Shown here in pieces: positions 31,930-41,700 of a stretch of DNA of 64,000 bases. This DNA is from DAIQNV01 sp036788215 (lineage in GTDB: Bacteria > Planctomycetota > Phycisphaerae > Phycisphaerales > UBA1924). The stretch spans positions 41,710-105,709 of the forward strand of contig DAIQNV010000001.1 in NCBI GenBank assembly GCA_036788215.1, given 5' to 3'. Position 1 is the stretch's first letter, and the number at the start of each line of letters is the position of its first letter. The notes under the pieces are model-generated. The model saw only the letters and a list, made by a program, of their open reading frames with translations, had not been told where the DNA came from and did not search any database. A program made the translations under genes and the position numbers.

Positions 31930-32424
31930 TCAGAAGGGGATGTCGTCGTCCGCCGGCGCGTCGTAGCCACCGTCGTATCCGCCAGCCCCACCCCCACCAC
32001 CGCCACCGGCGGAGCCGCCCCCGCCCCCACCGCCATAGTTGCCCCCACCACCGGAACGACCGCCCCCACCACCACCAGCGCCCCCGCCCTGGCCGGAGTC
32101 GACGAACTGGAAGTTCTCGATCACGACGCGGAGCTTGGACTGCTTGGTGCCGTCCTTGCCCTCCCACTGGTCGAGCTTGAGGCGGCCCTCGACGAAGACC
32201 GGCCGGCCCTTGGCGAGGTACTGGCTCATCACCTCCGCGGTCCGCCCCCACGCCTCGCAGTCGACGAACGTCACCTCTTCACGCTGCTCGCCCGACTGCG
32301 TCTTGTAGCGACGGTTGGTCGCGATCGAGATGTTCGCGACCGCCTGGTTCCCCGACGTGTGCCGCAGCTCCACGTCACGGGTCAGGTTGCCCATCAGGAA
32401 GACCTTGTTGAAGTTGCCCGCCAT
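31930..32424 (-). CDS. ssb: Single-stranded DNA-binding protein
   Basis: SSB coats single-stranded DNA in replication and repair. The 164-residue protein has the OB fold (MAGNFNKVFLMGNLTRDVEL, then FVDCEAWGRTAEVMSQYLAKG), a linker made almost only of Gly, and the conserved acidic tip DDDIPF that recruits partner proteins. ATG 32424 (MAGN) is chosen; the frame upstream to 32463 has no SSB similarity. It lies between rpsF and rplI as in many bacteria. Confidence 0.96.
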   Translation of the reverse strand: MAGNFNKVFLMGNLTRDVELRHTSGNQAVANISIATNRRYKTQSGEQREEVTFVDCEAWGRTAEVMSQYLAKGRPVFVEGRLKLDQWEGKDGTKQSKLRVVIENFQFVDSGQGGGAGGGGGGRSGGGGNYGGGGGGGSAGGGGGGGAGGYDGGYDAPADDDIPF

Positions 32425-32558
32425 CGCGTTCGCCTCCGGGCCGCGAGGGCCCCCCCGCGGCATCGACCTGCGCCTGCCGACCGTCCCGGCGGGCCGATCC
32501 CACCGGGACGCACCATCCTAACGAGAGCCTGTCCCCCGCGTCGGCCCGGGGGGCGGGC

Positions 32559-32658
32559 NNNNNNNNNNNNNNNNNNNNNNNNNNNNNNNNNNNNNNNNNN
32601 NNNNNNNNNNNNNNNNNNNNNNNNNNNNNNNNNNNNNNNNNNNNNNNNNNNNNNNNNN
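32559..32658. other. Assembly gap, exactly 100 N
   Basis: One hundred N bases separate ssb from rpsF. The round number points to a scaffold placeholder of unknown true size. The bases on each side share CCGGGGGGCGGGC: it ends at 32558 on the left and begins at 32659 on the right, so the contig ends may overlap and the gap may be false. If the gap is real, a missing gene such as rpsR could lie in it. Confidence 0.98.
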
Positions 32659-32684
32659 CCGGGGGGCGGGCTTCCCCGCGAGGT

Positions 32685-33215
32685 TCAGTTCTCGTCCGAA
32701 CCCCGCTCGGCCGAGTCGTCGCCCTCGCCATCCGAGGCGTCCCCGGCGTCGTAAGAGTCGTCCATCTGGCCCTCGGGCTTCTCGTCCTCGGGGCGGCCCA
32801 GCCGGACGCCGGAGCGCTTCTGCTCCTCCTTGACGCCCCGGTCCTGGCGCATCTTCGCCTCCGCCTCCAGGCCCTGCTGGTCGTCCAGGATCTGCGCCTC
32901 CTCGAGCGTCATGTGATCGACCCGGGTCACCAGCACCCGCATGATCCGCTCGGACATGTTGCAGTCCCGCTCCAGCTGCGCCGGCGCATCGCCCACCGCG
33001 GTGAAGTACACCAGGATGTACACCCCACGCTTCTGCTTGTCGATCTCGTACGCCAGGCGACGCTCGTCCCACTTGCGCATCGAGACGATCTCGACGTTCG
33101 CACGCCCCAAGAGCTCCTTGATGTGGTCGATCGCAGCGGTGAACTCCGCCGCCACACCCTGGCTCAGCAGGAACATCGCCTCGTACAGCCGTCCGGTCTC
33201 GGTCGCGGTCGTCAT
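32685..33215 (-). CDS. rpsF: Ribosomal protein bS6
   Basis: bS6 is a 30S protein that pairs with bS18. The 176-residue product has the core RLYEAMFLLSQGV, VSMRKWDERRLAYEIDKQKRG and RIMRVLVTRVD. A long acidic tail follows (DDSYDAGDASDGEGDDSAE), beyond the typical 95-135 residues. ATG 33215 lies two bases after the pth stop (33217-33219), so translation is probably coupled. The codons upstream of it in frame lie within pth. Confidence 0.95.
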   Translation of the reverse strand: MTTATETGRLYEAMFLLSQGVAAEFTAAIDHIKELLGRANVEIVSMRKWDERRLAYEIDKQKRGVYILVYFTAVGDAPAQLERDCNMSERIMRVLVTRVDHMTLEEAQILDDQQGLEAEAKMRQDRGVKEEQKRSGVRLGRPEDEKPEGQMDDSYDAGDASDGEGDDSAERGSDEN

Positions 33216-33216
33216 T

Positions 33217-33876
33217 TCAGTGTCCGTCCTTCTGGTCTTGCTCGCCCGCCCGCACGCCCCGGTCATCCTGCTTGGGATGGCTCTCGGAACGCTTGCTGTC
33301 CGCGGGAAGGCGCTTGTTGAACCTGTTCATCGCTGTGTCGATGCCCTCACCGACCCAGCACTCCACCGCCTCGGTCGATTCCACGATCGACCGCTGCACA
33401 TCGCCCAGCTCCTCCGCGGTGAACCGGCTGAGCACCCAGTCCACCTGGCTCATCACCTTCGGCACCGTGCCGATCCCCACGCGGCACCGCGCGTAGGGCG
33501 CACCCGCCAGGGCCCGGTCGATATCGTCGAGCCCGTTGTGCCCGCCGGTCCCGCCCTTGGCCCGCAGCCGGATCGACCCGACCGGCAGCGCCAGGTCGTC
33601 CGTCAGGACGAGCAGGTCCTCCGCCGGCTCGAGCTTGAAGAACCGCACCGCCTCGCCCACCGACCTCCCCGAGAGGTTCATGTAGGTCGTGGGCTTCAGC
33701 AGAAGGCACTTCTCGCCACCGATCCGCGCCTCCACCGTCGCCCCCTGGAACCGGGCGCGCGCGATCTCACCCGCCGCGAAGCGGCGTGCGAGCTCGTCCA
33801 CGACCATGAAGCCCGCGTTGTGCCGGGTCTGGTCGTACTGAGCACCGGGGTTCCCAAGGCCGACGATGAGCTTCAC
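33217..33876 (-). CDS. pth: Peptidyl-tRNA hydrolase
   Basis: Pth frees tRNA from peptidyl-tRNA that drops off ribosomes. The 219-residue protein has LIVGLGNPGAQYDQTRHNAGF with catalytic H19, PTTYMNLSG, LTDDLALPVG with the catalytic Asp, and KGGTGGHNGLDDI. A 25-residue charged C-terminal tail is added. It follows rplY by about 40 bases and precedes rpsF. Confidence 0.96.
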   Translation of the reverse strand: MKLIVGLGNPGAQYDQTRHNAGFMVVDELARRFAAGEIARARFQGATVEARIGGEKCLLLKPTTYMNLSGRSVGEAVRFFKLEPAEDLLVLTDDLALPVGSIRLRAKGGTGGHNGLDDIDRALAGAPYARCRVGIGTVPKVMSQVDWVLSRFTAEELGDVQRSIVESTEAVECWVGEGIDTAMNRFNKRLPADSKRSESHPKQDDRGVRAGEQDQKDGH

Positions 33877-33917
33877 GGGAAGGCTGCTCCCAGTGGCCGC
33901 GACTCACCAGAGGTGAA

Positions 33918-34565
33918 TCACGCCCCCTCCTTCTTGGCGGTGATGACCTCGGGGCCCGTCGAAGCGCCGACCTCGGTCGCCTCGTCCGAATCGGCGTCGC
34001 CGCCGTGCATGACGATGTGCGCGACCACCGCGTCCGGATCGGTCAGGAGCTTCATGGTCGGCGCGGGAAGCTGGACGTCCTTCGCGTGGATCGTCCCGTG
34101 AGCCTTCAGATCACGGATGTCCACCTCGATGAACTCCGGCAGGTTCGTCACCACGCACTCCAGCTCGAGCTCGCTCGTCGGGTGCATCAGCGTCGTGCCC
34201 GCGGTCTTCAGGCCCACGCAGTCCGCCGCACCGATCAGGTGCACCGGAACGCTCGTCTGCACACGCTCGTTCAGGTTCACCCGCGCCAGGTCCGCGTGCA
34301 CGATGTGCGTGCCCAGGTGGTCGTACTGCAGGTCCTTGAGCAGCACGAACTCCGACTCCGATCCCTCCAGCTGAAGCTGGAAGACCTTCTCGCCCTTGTG
34401 GAAGTGCTGGAGCGCCTCGTGAGCGTCCAGCGTCACCGCCACCGGCTCCTGCTTGTGACCGTACACCACCGCGGGCAGACCGCCCGCAGCCCGGGCACGC
34501 TGGGCGTAGCGCGAGCCGACGCGCTCGCGAGGCTTCGCCGCAAGGACAGGTGCGTTCTCGTGCAT
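33918..34565 (-). CDS. rplY: Ribosomal protein bL25 (Ctc/TL5 long form)
   Basis: bL25 binds 5S rRNA. The 215-residue protein is the two-domain Ctc-type form: an N-terminal 5S-binding domain (RERVGSRYAQRARAAGGLPA, VVYGHKQEPVAV, LLKDLQYDHLGTHIVHADL) and the C-terminal beta domain (VPVHLIGAADCVGLKTAGT, NLPEFIEVDIRDLKAH). It lies between prs and pth, the same order as ctc in Bacillus. Confidence 0.95.
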   Translation of the reverse strand: MHENAPVLAAKPRERVGSRYAQRARAAGGLPAVVYGHKQEPVAVTLDAHEALQHFHKGEKVFQLQLEGSESEFVLLKDLQYDHLGTHIVHADLARVNLNERVQTSVPVHLIGAADCVGLKTAGTTLMHPTSELELECVVTNLPEFIEVDIRDLKAHGTIHAKDVQLPAPTMKLLTDPDAVVAHIVMHGGDADSDEATEVGASTGPEVITAKKEGA

Positions 34566-34637
34566 TGCTGATACCTCCCGCGGGGCGTCGTCGCCCCGGA
34601 TTCCTCTGTGTTCCGGGCGACGCCCGGGCGAAGCGGC

Positions 34638-35615
34638 TCACCGCCGCATCGCGACCTTCCTGAACAGTGCGCTGATCGAACGGTCCTCGTGGATGTTCCG
34701 GATCGCCTCCCCAAGGAGCTTGCTCACCGAGACCTCCACCAGCTTGTCCGCCAGCTTCAATCGCTTGTCGTCCGCGATGGGGATCGTGTCCGTCACGACC
34801 ACCCGGCTCACCGGGCCCGTCGCCAGGCGCTCCGCAGCCGGGCCCGCCAGCACCGGGTGCGTCGCCGCCACGATCACCTCACGCGCCCCGCGGTCCATCA
34901 CGAACTCCGCCGCCTTGATGACCGTCCCGCCCGTCGAGATCATGTCGTCGAACATCAGGACAGCCTTGCCCTCCACCGATCCCATCAGGTGACCGACCTC
35001 CACGTCCTCGCCGCTCTGGCGACGCTTCGTGATCACCGCCGTCTCCACACCCAGCAGGTTCGCCATCCCCTCCGCGACCTTCAGGTTCCCAACGTCCGGG
35101 CTCACAAAGCAGAACGGGCCGATCTCCTCGCGCACGCTCTCGAAGTACTCGAAGAACACCGGCGTCGCCGAAAGGTGATCGACCGGAAGATCAAAGAACC
35201 CCTGGATCTGCGCCGCGTGCAGGTCGAGCGCCAGCACCCGGTCCGCACGGCTCGCGGTCATCATGTTCGCCACGAGCTTCGCGGTGATCGGCACCCGCCC
35301 CTCGCTCTTGCGGTCCTGCCTCGCGTACCCGTAGTAGGGCACGACCAGCGTCACCCGCCGCGCCGACGCCCGCTTCAGGCAATCGACGAAGATCAGCAGC
35401 TCCATCAGGTTGTCGTTCACCGGCGAGCACGTCGAGAGCAGCACGAAGCAGTCACGCCCCCGCACGTCCTCGTCCAGCTTCACCAGGAGCTCGCCGTCCG
35501 GGAAGACGTGCGTCTTCGCATCGCCCAGGGGCATGCTCAGGTGATCGCACACCCGGCTTGCCAGGAGCTTGCTGTTCCGCCCCGCGAACAGCTTCATCTC
35601 GTTCAGCTCGCCCAT
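34638..35615 (-). CDS. prs: Ribose-phosphate pyrophosphokinase (PRPP synthase)
   Basis: It makes PRPP from ribose 5-phosphate and ATP for nucleotide, His and Trp synthesis. The 325-residue protein has FPDGE, STCSPVNDNLMELL, VVPYYGYARQDRK, the flexible-loop KRRQSGE and the PRPP-binding VLMFDDMISTGGT. Length is normal. Its 5' end overlaps the glmU-like gene by 13 bases, which suggests translational coupling. Confidence 0.97.
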   Translation of the reverse strand: MGELNEMKLFAGRNSKLLASRVCDHLSMPLGDAKTHVFPDGELLVKLDEDVRGRDCFVLLSTCSPVNDNLMELLIFVDCLKRASARRVTLVVPYYGYARQDRKSEGRVPITAKLVANMMTASRADRVLALDLHAAQIQGFFDLPVDHLSATPVFFEYFESVREEIGPFCFVSPDVGNLKVAEGMANLLGVETAVITKRRQSGEDVEVGHLMGSVEGKAVLMFDDMISTGGTVIKAAEFVMDRGAREVIVAATHPVLAGPAAERLATGPVSRVVVTDTIPIADDKRLKLADKLVEVSVSKLLGEAIRNIHEDRSISALFRKVAMRR

Positions 35616-36448
35616 GACGCAGCCCCTTCCCCGCCAAGGTCCCGCGACCGGTACACACGGTCCACCTCACGGAGCTGCTCCAGCGTGTTGATGCTCAGCA
35701 CGTCCTCAGCCGGAACCGCGTCGATCACCTCGACCGACTTCCCCTCGTCCAGGAGCAGCGAAGGCACGTCGGTGATGTAGTACTCGCCCGTCAGCTCGTT
35801 CTTCCCCACGCGGTCGAGCGCCCCGAAGAGATCTTCCGAGCGGAAGCAGTAGTAGCTCGGGTTCACCTCGCGGATCGCCAGCTGCTCGGGCGTCGCGTTC
35901 TTCTGCTCCACGATCCCCGTGAACGAGCCCGACGCGTCCCGCACCACACGCCCGTACCCCGAGGGATCGTCCAGGGTCGCCGTCGCCAGCGTCGCAGCCG
36001 ACCGCTTCGACCGGTGCAGCTCCAGCATCTTCGCCAGGGTCGCCGACCGGATCAGCGGGCCGTCCCCGCACAGCACGAAGACGTCCTCATCGCGACCCGC
36101 GTACGCCTCCCGCGCGCACATCACCGCGTGTCCCGTCCCCAGCTGCTCCTCCTGCAGGGAGAACTCGACCGGGCCCGCCGGGCCATGGCCCAGAACCGCG
36201 TCCTGCACCTTCCCCGCCCCATACCCCACCACCACCACCACCCGGTCACACCCAGCAGCAAAGCACGCGTCCACCACCGCGCACACCATCGGACGCCCGC
36301 CGATCGGATGGCACACCTTGGGCAGGTCGCTCTGCATCCGCGTGCCCTTGCCCGCCGCCAAAATGATCGCGCTCAGGCCCCGGGTCGCGCCAAGGTCAGG
36401 CCCGCCCCCGTCGCCGCCGCCAAGTTGACCATCCTGACCCGCCATCAT
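35603..36448 (-). CDS. UDP-GlcNAc pyrophosphorylase-type nucleotidyltransferase (GlmU N-terminal domain only)
   Basis: The 281-residue protein is a sugar-1-phosphate nucleotidyltransferase: LSAIILAAGKGTRMQSDLPKV at the N-terminus, EEQLGTGHAVM, CGDGPLIR, GYGRVVRD, VEQKNAT, NELTGEYYITD. These are GlmU uridylyltransferase motifs. The left-handed beta-helix acetyltransferase half of GlmU (another 200 residues) is absent, so GlcN-1-P acetylation must be done elsewhere. The context (prs, rplY, pth after it) matches Bacillus gcaD, which supports a glmU-like role. ATG ATG at 36448 or 36445 follows an AAAGGCGG box. tRNA-Gln lies 34 bases upstream on the same strand. Confidence 0.88.
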   Translation of the reverse strand: MMAGQDGQLGGGDGGGPDLGATRGLSAIILAAGKGTRMQSDLPKVCHPIGGRPMVCAVVDACFAAGCDRVVVVVGYGAGKVQDAVLGHGPAGPVEFSLQEEQLGTGHAVMCAREAYAGRDEDVFVLCGDGPLIRSATLAKMLELHRSKRSAATLATATLDDPSGYGRVVRDASGSFTGIVEQKNATPEQLAIREVNPSYYCFRSEDLFGALDRVGKNELTGEYYITDVPSLLLDEGKSVEVIDAVPAEDVLSINTLEQLREVDRVYRSRDLGGEGAASWAS

Positions 36449-36482
36449 CCGCCTTTCGCGATCCCGCGATCGAACCCGAAAC

Positions 36483-36553
36483 TACCCGGCCAGGACTCGA
36501 ACCTGGACTAAATGGACCAAAACCACTTGTGCTGCCAATTACACCACCGGGCA
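36483..36553 (-). tRNA. tRNA-Gln (anticodon TTG)
   Basis: On the minus strand the sequence folds as a cloverleaf with acceptor TGCCCGG pairing CCGGGTA (one G-U), anticodon loop TTTTGGT and T loop GGTTCGAGTCC. The U1-A72 pair is typical of tRNA-Gln. No 3' CCA is encoded. It reads in the same direction as the glmU-prs series and may be its first member. Confidence 0.93.
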
Positions 36554-37036
36554 TCCAAAGGACCCTACGACCGGCGCGACCACGAGGGTCTCACGCTGAG
36601 CCGGGGCACCGCCAATCTGTCTGTGCGAAGAATCCGCTCCTCCGCTCCACGCCCGACGACGAGCAACTCGATCGCCGAAACGCACCCGACGAAACCGCCC
36701 TGTCGCGGCCTCGCCCGGGGTGCCTCACCCGGAGCGGGAACCGCGGCCCGATGATCCGAATCCCGCCGCCGTTCCCCTCTGGGAAGGACGACCGATCGGA
36801 CCCGGAGCTGGATGCCCGCCGCCGCGGGGAGCCGACGCTCGATCGCGTCCGCCCTCCAAGCAAGGCACCCCTGCCCGCGCCTCACAGCCTCGCCGACCCC
36901 AGCCGGCGAGCCCGATCCGTCACGGACGGCTCCCACACGCGTCCGGGCCCGTCGCCCGGATCGCCTGCAACAGTAGATCGGCCCCACCCCGGGTCAACCC
37001 GATCCACGCCACCTTTGGAAGAGTCTGCCAGCCCGG
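36554..37036. other. Non-coding region of about 480 bases
   Basis: No gene is supported. Open frames cross it on both strands, but their products are Pro/Arg/Ser-rich with no domain, signal or ribosome binding site. No repeat or clear promoter was found. Confidence 0.5.
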
Positions 37037-37486
37037 TCAGGCCAGGCGGGGCTCGGGCCCGATCGAGCCCCGAAGCGCCGCCGCGACCCGCGACCGACGC
37101 TTCCCGAGCCCAACTCGCCGCATGCTCAGCCCCCCACCCGCCAGGAGCAGGAGCCCCGAACCGGGGGTCGGGACGATCGCGAACGCGCTGCTCCGCCCCG
37201 TCGCCTCCAGGGGCGGGGGCGGGGGCAACTCGGTCGCGAGCGGAAGGAAGGTGATGTCGAGCCCGTCGAGCGGCCCGGAAGCGAACCCGCTCAGGGCACT
37301 CCCAGGCTCCCGAACGACCGCCGATCGCAGGGCCAGCCCGTCCCCAGACGGGGGGTTGGCGGAGTCCGCTTCCGCGAGCGCGATGCCCGTCGCGAGCCAG
37401 CCCGCCCCGACGACCGTCAGGGCAACGCTGACCCACAGACTGCCGGCGGCATGACCGCCCTGGCGATGAATTTCTCTGGTGCGCAT
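37037..37486 (-). CDS. Small PEP-CTERM-type exported protein
   Basis: The 149-residue protein from ATG 37486 has a signal-like helix (SLWVSVALTVVGAGWLATGIALA) and a C-terminal sorting motif: VPTPGSGLLLLAGGGLSM followed by basic residues. This is close to the PEP-CTERM pattern of Pro, hydrophobic helix and Arg cluster, with T in place of E. Only about 65 residues lie between, without recognisable fold. After the sorting helix an extra 25 residues follow, more than usual. It stands alone. Moderate confidence that it is expressed. Confidence 0.55.
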   Translation of the reverse strand: MRTREIHRQGGHAAGSLWVSVALTVVGAGWLATGIALAEADSANPPSGDGLALRSAVVREPGSALSGFASGPLDGLDITFLPLATELPPPPPLEATGRSSAFAIVPTPGSGLLLLAGGGLSMRRVGLGKRRSRVAAALRGSIGPEPRLA

Positions 37487-37748
37487 CTCTTCTCGGCCCT
37501 TCGCACGAACGGTCTCTCGAACCGCCCGCGCTTCTCTCCGTGGCCTCACCGCCGCGACCTCTCTCAGGCGACGCAGCGGCCCGTGATCTCCCTCCGGGCG
37601 AAACGAAACCGCCCGGACCGCGGAAAGGTACCCCGAGGTTTCGGTACCGCCAAGCGGGCTGACACCTTTGCACCGCTTACATGCGCGAGTTGTTGAAACT
37701 CGAACGAACGCGACCCGAGATCGGCCCGACCGACCCTCGAACGAGGCC

Positions 37749-38789
37749 TCAGCTCTCGTCCGATCCCAGACTTTCGTCGGTTTTTTCGTCGCGCGCGTCC
37801 GCCAGGTCCGCGTCCCCGGTGCGCACCACGCGCTCCGCGATCAGTTCATAACAGGTGGCGAGCAGGCCGACCATCGGGAACCGCGCCTCGAACGGGCTCG
37901 GGCCCAGCCGACGCAGCAGGGGCTTGTCGATCTCGGGGGCGACGCGGGGCAGCGCAGGACGCTGCGCCGTCTCCGCCGGGTCGTCCCAGAAGGTCGCGCT
38001 GAGCTCCTCCAGCGGGACCAGCGCCGCGTCGCTCGCGCCGGGCACATGGGGCGTGTAGACAGGCGTCGGCGCATCGCCCGCCCCCGCCAGCACCCGCTTC
38101 TCCCGCAGGCGCTCGACCAATTCCTCCACCGGGAGCCCGCGCAGCCCCAGCACCAGGAGCGGGCTGCCCGCCAGCTTCTCCGCCAGCAGCACCGCGGCGC
38201 AGACCGCGTGCTTGCACCAGGGCTTCGGCGGGGTCGGCTCCCGGCAGGTGCACGTCGGCCGGACCTCGTCCGCCTCGACCGGCAGGAGCCGCAGGCCCAG
38301 GGGTGCGAACAGATCCTCGATATCCCGGGGCAGCTCCCCCGCGAGCAGCTTCGCGGCGTACTTCGCCTGCTCGCCCATCGCGCCGATGACCTTCTCGCGC
38401 GACCCGTGGTCGAACATCGTGAGCCGCAGCTCGGTCGTGTAGGGGCGGGTCATCCGCCCCTGGATCGTCGCGGCGACGAAGTCGCCCTCGACATCGAACT
38501 TCTTGGCCTGGCCCAGCCTCGCGTACTCGAGACCCTCGCGGAGGGCCTCGCCCGTCGCCGCCTGCTCCACGACGCGCATGAGCCTCTGGCTGACCCAGTT
38601 GCCGATGGGCTCGCCCTCGCCCGACTTGAGCTTGACGCCCCCTCGGACGCGCTTGGGCTTGGCGGCGATTTTCTTCTCGGGACGGAACCCGCCCGCGGGA
38701 CCCCCGCGGGACTGGCGTCCCGTATCGGTCAGCTTCGGGGGCTTGGGCGTGCTCGAAAGCCGCGCAGGTTCGTTGCCGCTCGTCGACAC
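37749..38789 (-). CDS. SWIM zinc-finger protein, partner of SNF2 helicase
   Basis: The 346-residue protein has one SWIM zinc finger near residues 180-205 (CTCREPTPPKPWCKHAVCA, a CxC...CxH pattern). Before it comes the region typical of SWIM proteins that pair with bacterial SNF2 helicases (WVSQRLMRVVEQA, GLEYARLGQAKKFDVEGDFVAATIQG). It starts six bases after the helicase stop, so both are one unit. SWIM domains bind DNA or protein; the pair is common in bacteria but its cellular task is not well known. Confidence 0.88.
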   Translation of the reverse strand: MSTSGNEPARLSSTPKPPKLTDTGRQSRGGPAGGFRPEKKIAAKPKRVRGGVKLKSGEGEPIGNWVSQRLMRVVEQAATGEALREGLEYARLGQAKKFDVEGDFVAATIQGRMTRPYTTELRLTMFDHGSREKVIGAMGEQAKYAAKLLAGELPRDIEDLFAPLGLRLLPVEADEVRPTCTCREPTPPKPWCKHAVCAAVLLAEKLAGSPLLVLGLRGLPVEELVERLREKRVLAGAGDAPTPVYTPHVPGASDAALVPLEELSATFWDDPAETAQRPALPRVAPEIDKPLLRRLGPSPFEARFPMVGLLATCYELIAERVVRTGDADLADARDEKTDESLGSDES

Positions 38790-38795
38790 GCTCGT

Positions 38796-41700
38796 TTACT
38801 CCTCGTCGTCGCCGATGGCGTCGGCCCGCAGCGCCAGGATGCTCCGCAGCTCGCCCGTGTCCAGCTCGGTGAGCCAGCGTTCGCCGGCGCCGATGATCCG
38901 CTCCGCCAGCTCCGTCTTCGCCTCGATCATCTCGTCGACCCGCTCCTCCAGCGTCCCCCGCACCACGAACTTGTGCACGTGCACCGTCCGCGTCTGACCG
39001 ATGCGGTACGCCCGGTCCGTCGCCTGGTTCTCGACCGCGGGGTTCCACCACCGGTCGAAGTGGAAGACGTGCGTCGCCGCGGTCAGGTTCAGGCCCACGC
39101 CGCCCGCCTTCAGGCTCAGGATCAGGATGGGCTTCTGGCTCTTGGGGTCCTGGAACTGGTCGATCATGTTCTGGCGCTGGCCCTGGGCCGTCCCGCCATG
39201 CAGGAAGAGGACCTCCTTGCCCATCTCGTGCCTCAGCATCCCCGCGAGCAGGTGACCCATCTGGCGGAACTGCGTGAAGATCAGGCAACGCTCGCCCTCC
39301 GCGAGCACCTCGTCCACCATCTCCAGCAGGCGCACGCACTTGCCCGACCGGCTCGCGTCCGCCGGGCGGGGCGAGGTCGGGTCGTGGTCCTTGAGGATCT
39401 GCGAGGGGTGGTTGCAGATCTGCTTGAGCCGGATGAGCGCCGCCAGCACCAGCCCCCGACGGTGGATCCCGTCGGTCTGCTCCACCTCGGTCAGCATCCG
39501 CTTCACGCAGCTCTCGTAGAGCGCCGCCTGCTCGCTCGTCAGGTGGCAGTACTCGCGCGTCTCCAGCTTCTCGGGCAGGTCCGCGACCACCGTCGGGTCC
39601 GTCTTCACCCGGCGCAGAATGAACGGGCGCACCAGCCCGCGCAGCTGCTCGCCCTTCTGCGCATCCCGGTACCGCTCGATCGGCACGCTGAACCTCTTGC
39701 GGAACCCCCCGCTCGGGCCCAGGTACCCTGGGTTCAGGAAGTCCATGATCGACCAGAGTTCGCTCAGCCGGTTCTCGACAGGCGTACCCGTCAGCGCGAT
39801 CCGCCGGTCCGCGTGCAGGCTCCGCACCGCCATCGACTGCTTCGCGCTCGGGTTCTTGATGAACTGCGCCTCGTCCAGCACGATCCGGCCCCACGCCACC
39901 TTCTCCAGCGTGTCCCGGTCGCGGTTCGCCAGCGCGTAGGTGGTGATCACCATGTCGCTCCGACCCGCCTCCTCCACCAACTCGTCGCCCATCATCCGCT
40001 CGATGCCGTGGTGGACCATCACCTTGATCTCGGGGGTGAACCGCTGCGCCTCGCGCACCCAGTTCCCCACCACCGACATGGGCACCACCAAAAGCGTGGG
40101 CAGCACCCCCCCGGCGACCCCGCTCCCCGCCCCGGCGCCCGCTTCCGCCGCGACCTGTCGCTCGTGGGCCATCAGGGCGAGGAGCTGCACCGTCTTGCCC
40201 AGACCCATGTCGTCCGCCAGGCAGGCACCGAAGCCGAAGCGCTCCAGGAAAGCCAGCCAGCTCAATCCCCTGAGCTGATACGGGCGGAGCGTTCCCCGGA
40301 ATTTTTCGGGGGTTTCGAGGATCGGCACCAGCTGCGCCGGCCCCTCGTCCAGCCCCTCGCCCCCACCCCCCAGAAGCTGGTCCACCCACCCCGTCGCGTC
40401 CAGACCCAGGATCGGGAGGCCGGTCGTCTTCGCCTCGCTGGCGTAGGCGAGGCGCATCGCTTCAGCGAGCTTCATCTCGCCCCCGGGGTTTTCCCGGATG
40501 AACTTGATCGCCGCCTGCACGTCCTCGGGACGGATCTCAACCCATCGCCCATTCACCCTGATCAAGGGACTGGACTTGCCCGCGAGTTGCTCGAACTCGT
40601 TGAGGGTCAGGGTGGCGTCGCCGATCGCGATTTCCCAGTGGTAGCCCACGAGGGCGGTGAGGCCGAGCTGGGGGCCCACGCTGCCTGCGGCTCCGGGGCC
40701 GGAATCCACGAGCTGCTCGAGCGGGTCGCTCTCGATCTTGAGCCTGGCGCCGAGCCGGCCGACCGGGCTCTCCCACCAGCCCGGGCTCTCGATGCCGAAG
40801 CCCTGCTCGACCATGATCGGGCGGACCTCGCGGAGGAACTCGTAGGCCTGCTTGGTGGTGAGGTTGATCTCGATCGGCTCGTTGTCGGAGAGGGCGCTCT
40901 CGAACTTCTTGTAGAGACGGCTGGCGCGCCCGAGCTCCGCGAGCAGCAATTCCTGCGGACTCTCAAGCGCCAGGCCCTCGATGGTCATCGAGTCGCGGCT
41001 CATGAGCCAGACATCCGCGGCGTCGACGATGACCTCGCTGCGTTCCTGGCTCTGGAGGTGGAAACTCACGCTCCAGAGGAGGCTGTCGTCGGGCTCGTCG
41101 ATGTTGTCCGCGAGCCCCTCGTCCACCGGCTCGTTGAGACGGAGGAGGAGTCGCCAGGCGCCCGACTGGCCCCGGTCCTCGAGGGCGCCGATCCAGCGCC
41201 GCACGCGCCTTGCGACCTCGACCCGCTGGCTCTGCGGGGTGGCGACCGCGGGCTCCGGGCCCAGCAGTCCCTGCATCCACGCGACCTGGGCGTCGGCGAC
41301 CGCGTCGCGCCCCTCGACGGTGTCGAACATGTCCTCGAGTTCGAGCGCCTCGCGGCAGACCGCGTCGACCAGTCTCTGCAGGAAGACCTCGGTGATCCGC
41401 CACGCGTCGTGCCCCAGGTCGTCGACGCCTGCGCGGGCGGAAGCGGGCATCGCCCGCAGGACCGCAGAGACCTTGCCCGAGGTCGCCTCGTCGTTCATCC
41501 AGGGCGACCATGTGGCGGAGAGGGCGCCGCCCCCGTCTTGGCACATCATCGGGACGAAGCGCTGCTGGCTCAGAAGGTGCAGGCCCAAGGCGCTCAGCAA
41601 TTCGAAGTAGCGGACGCCCGGGCCGAAGGTGACCGAGCCCTCGTCCTCGTCGAACTCCGCGACCCGCTCGAAGAACCGGCCCCAGCCCCGCGGGTCGAGC

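Noticed and set aside
36554..37036. Genes between tRNA-Gln and the small PEP-CTERM gene
   Set aside because: Frames on both strands lack domains, ribosome binding sites and coding character.
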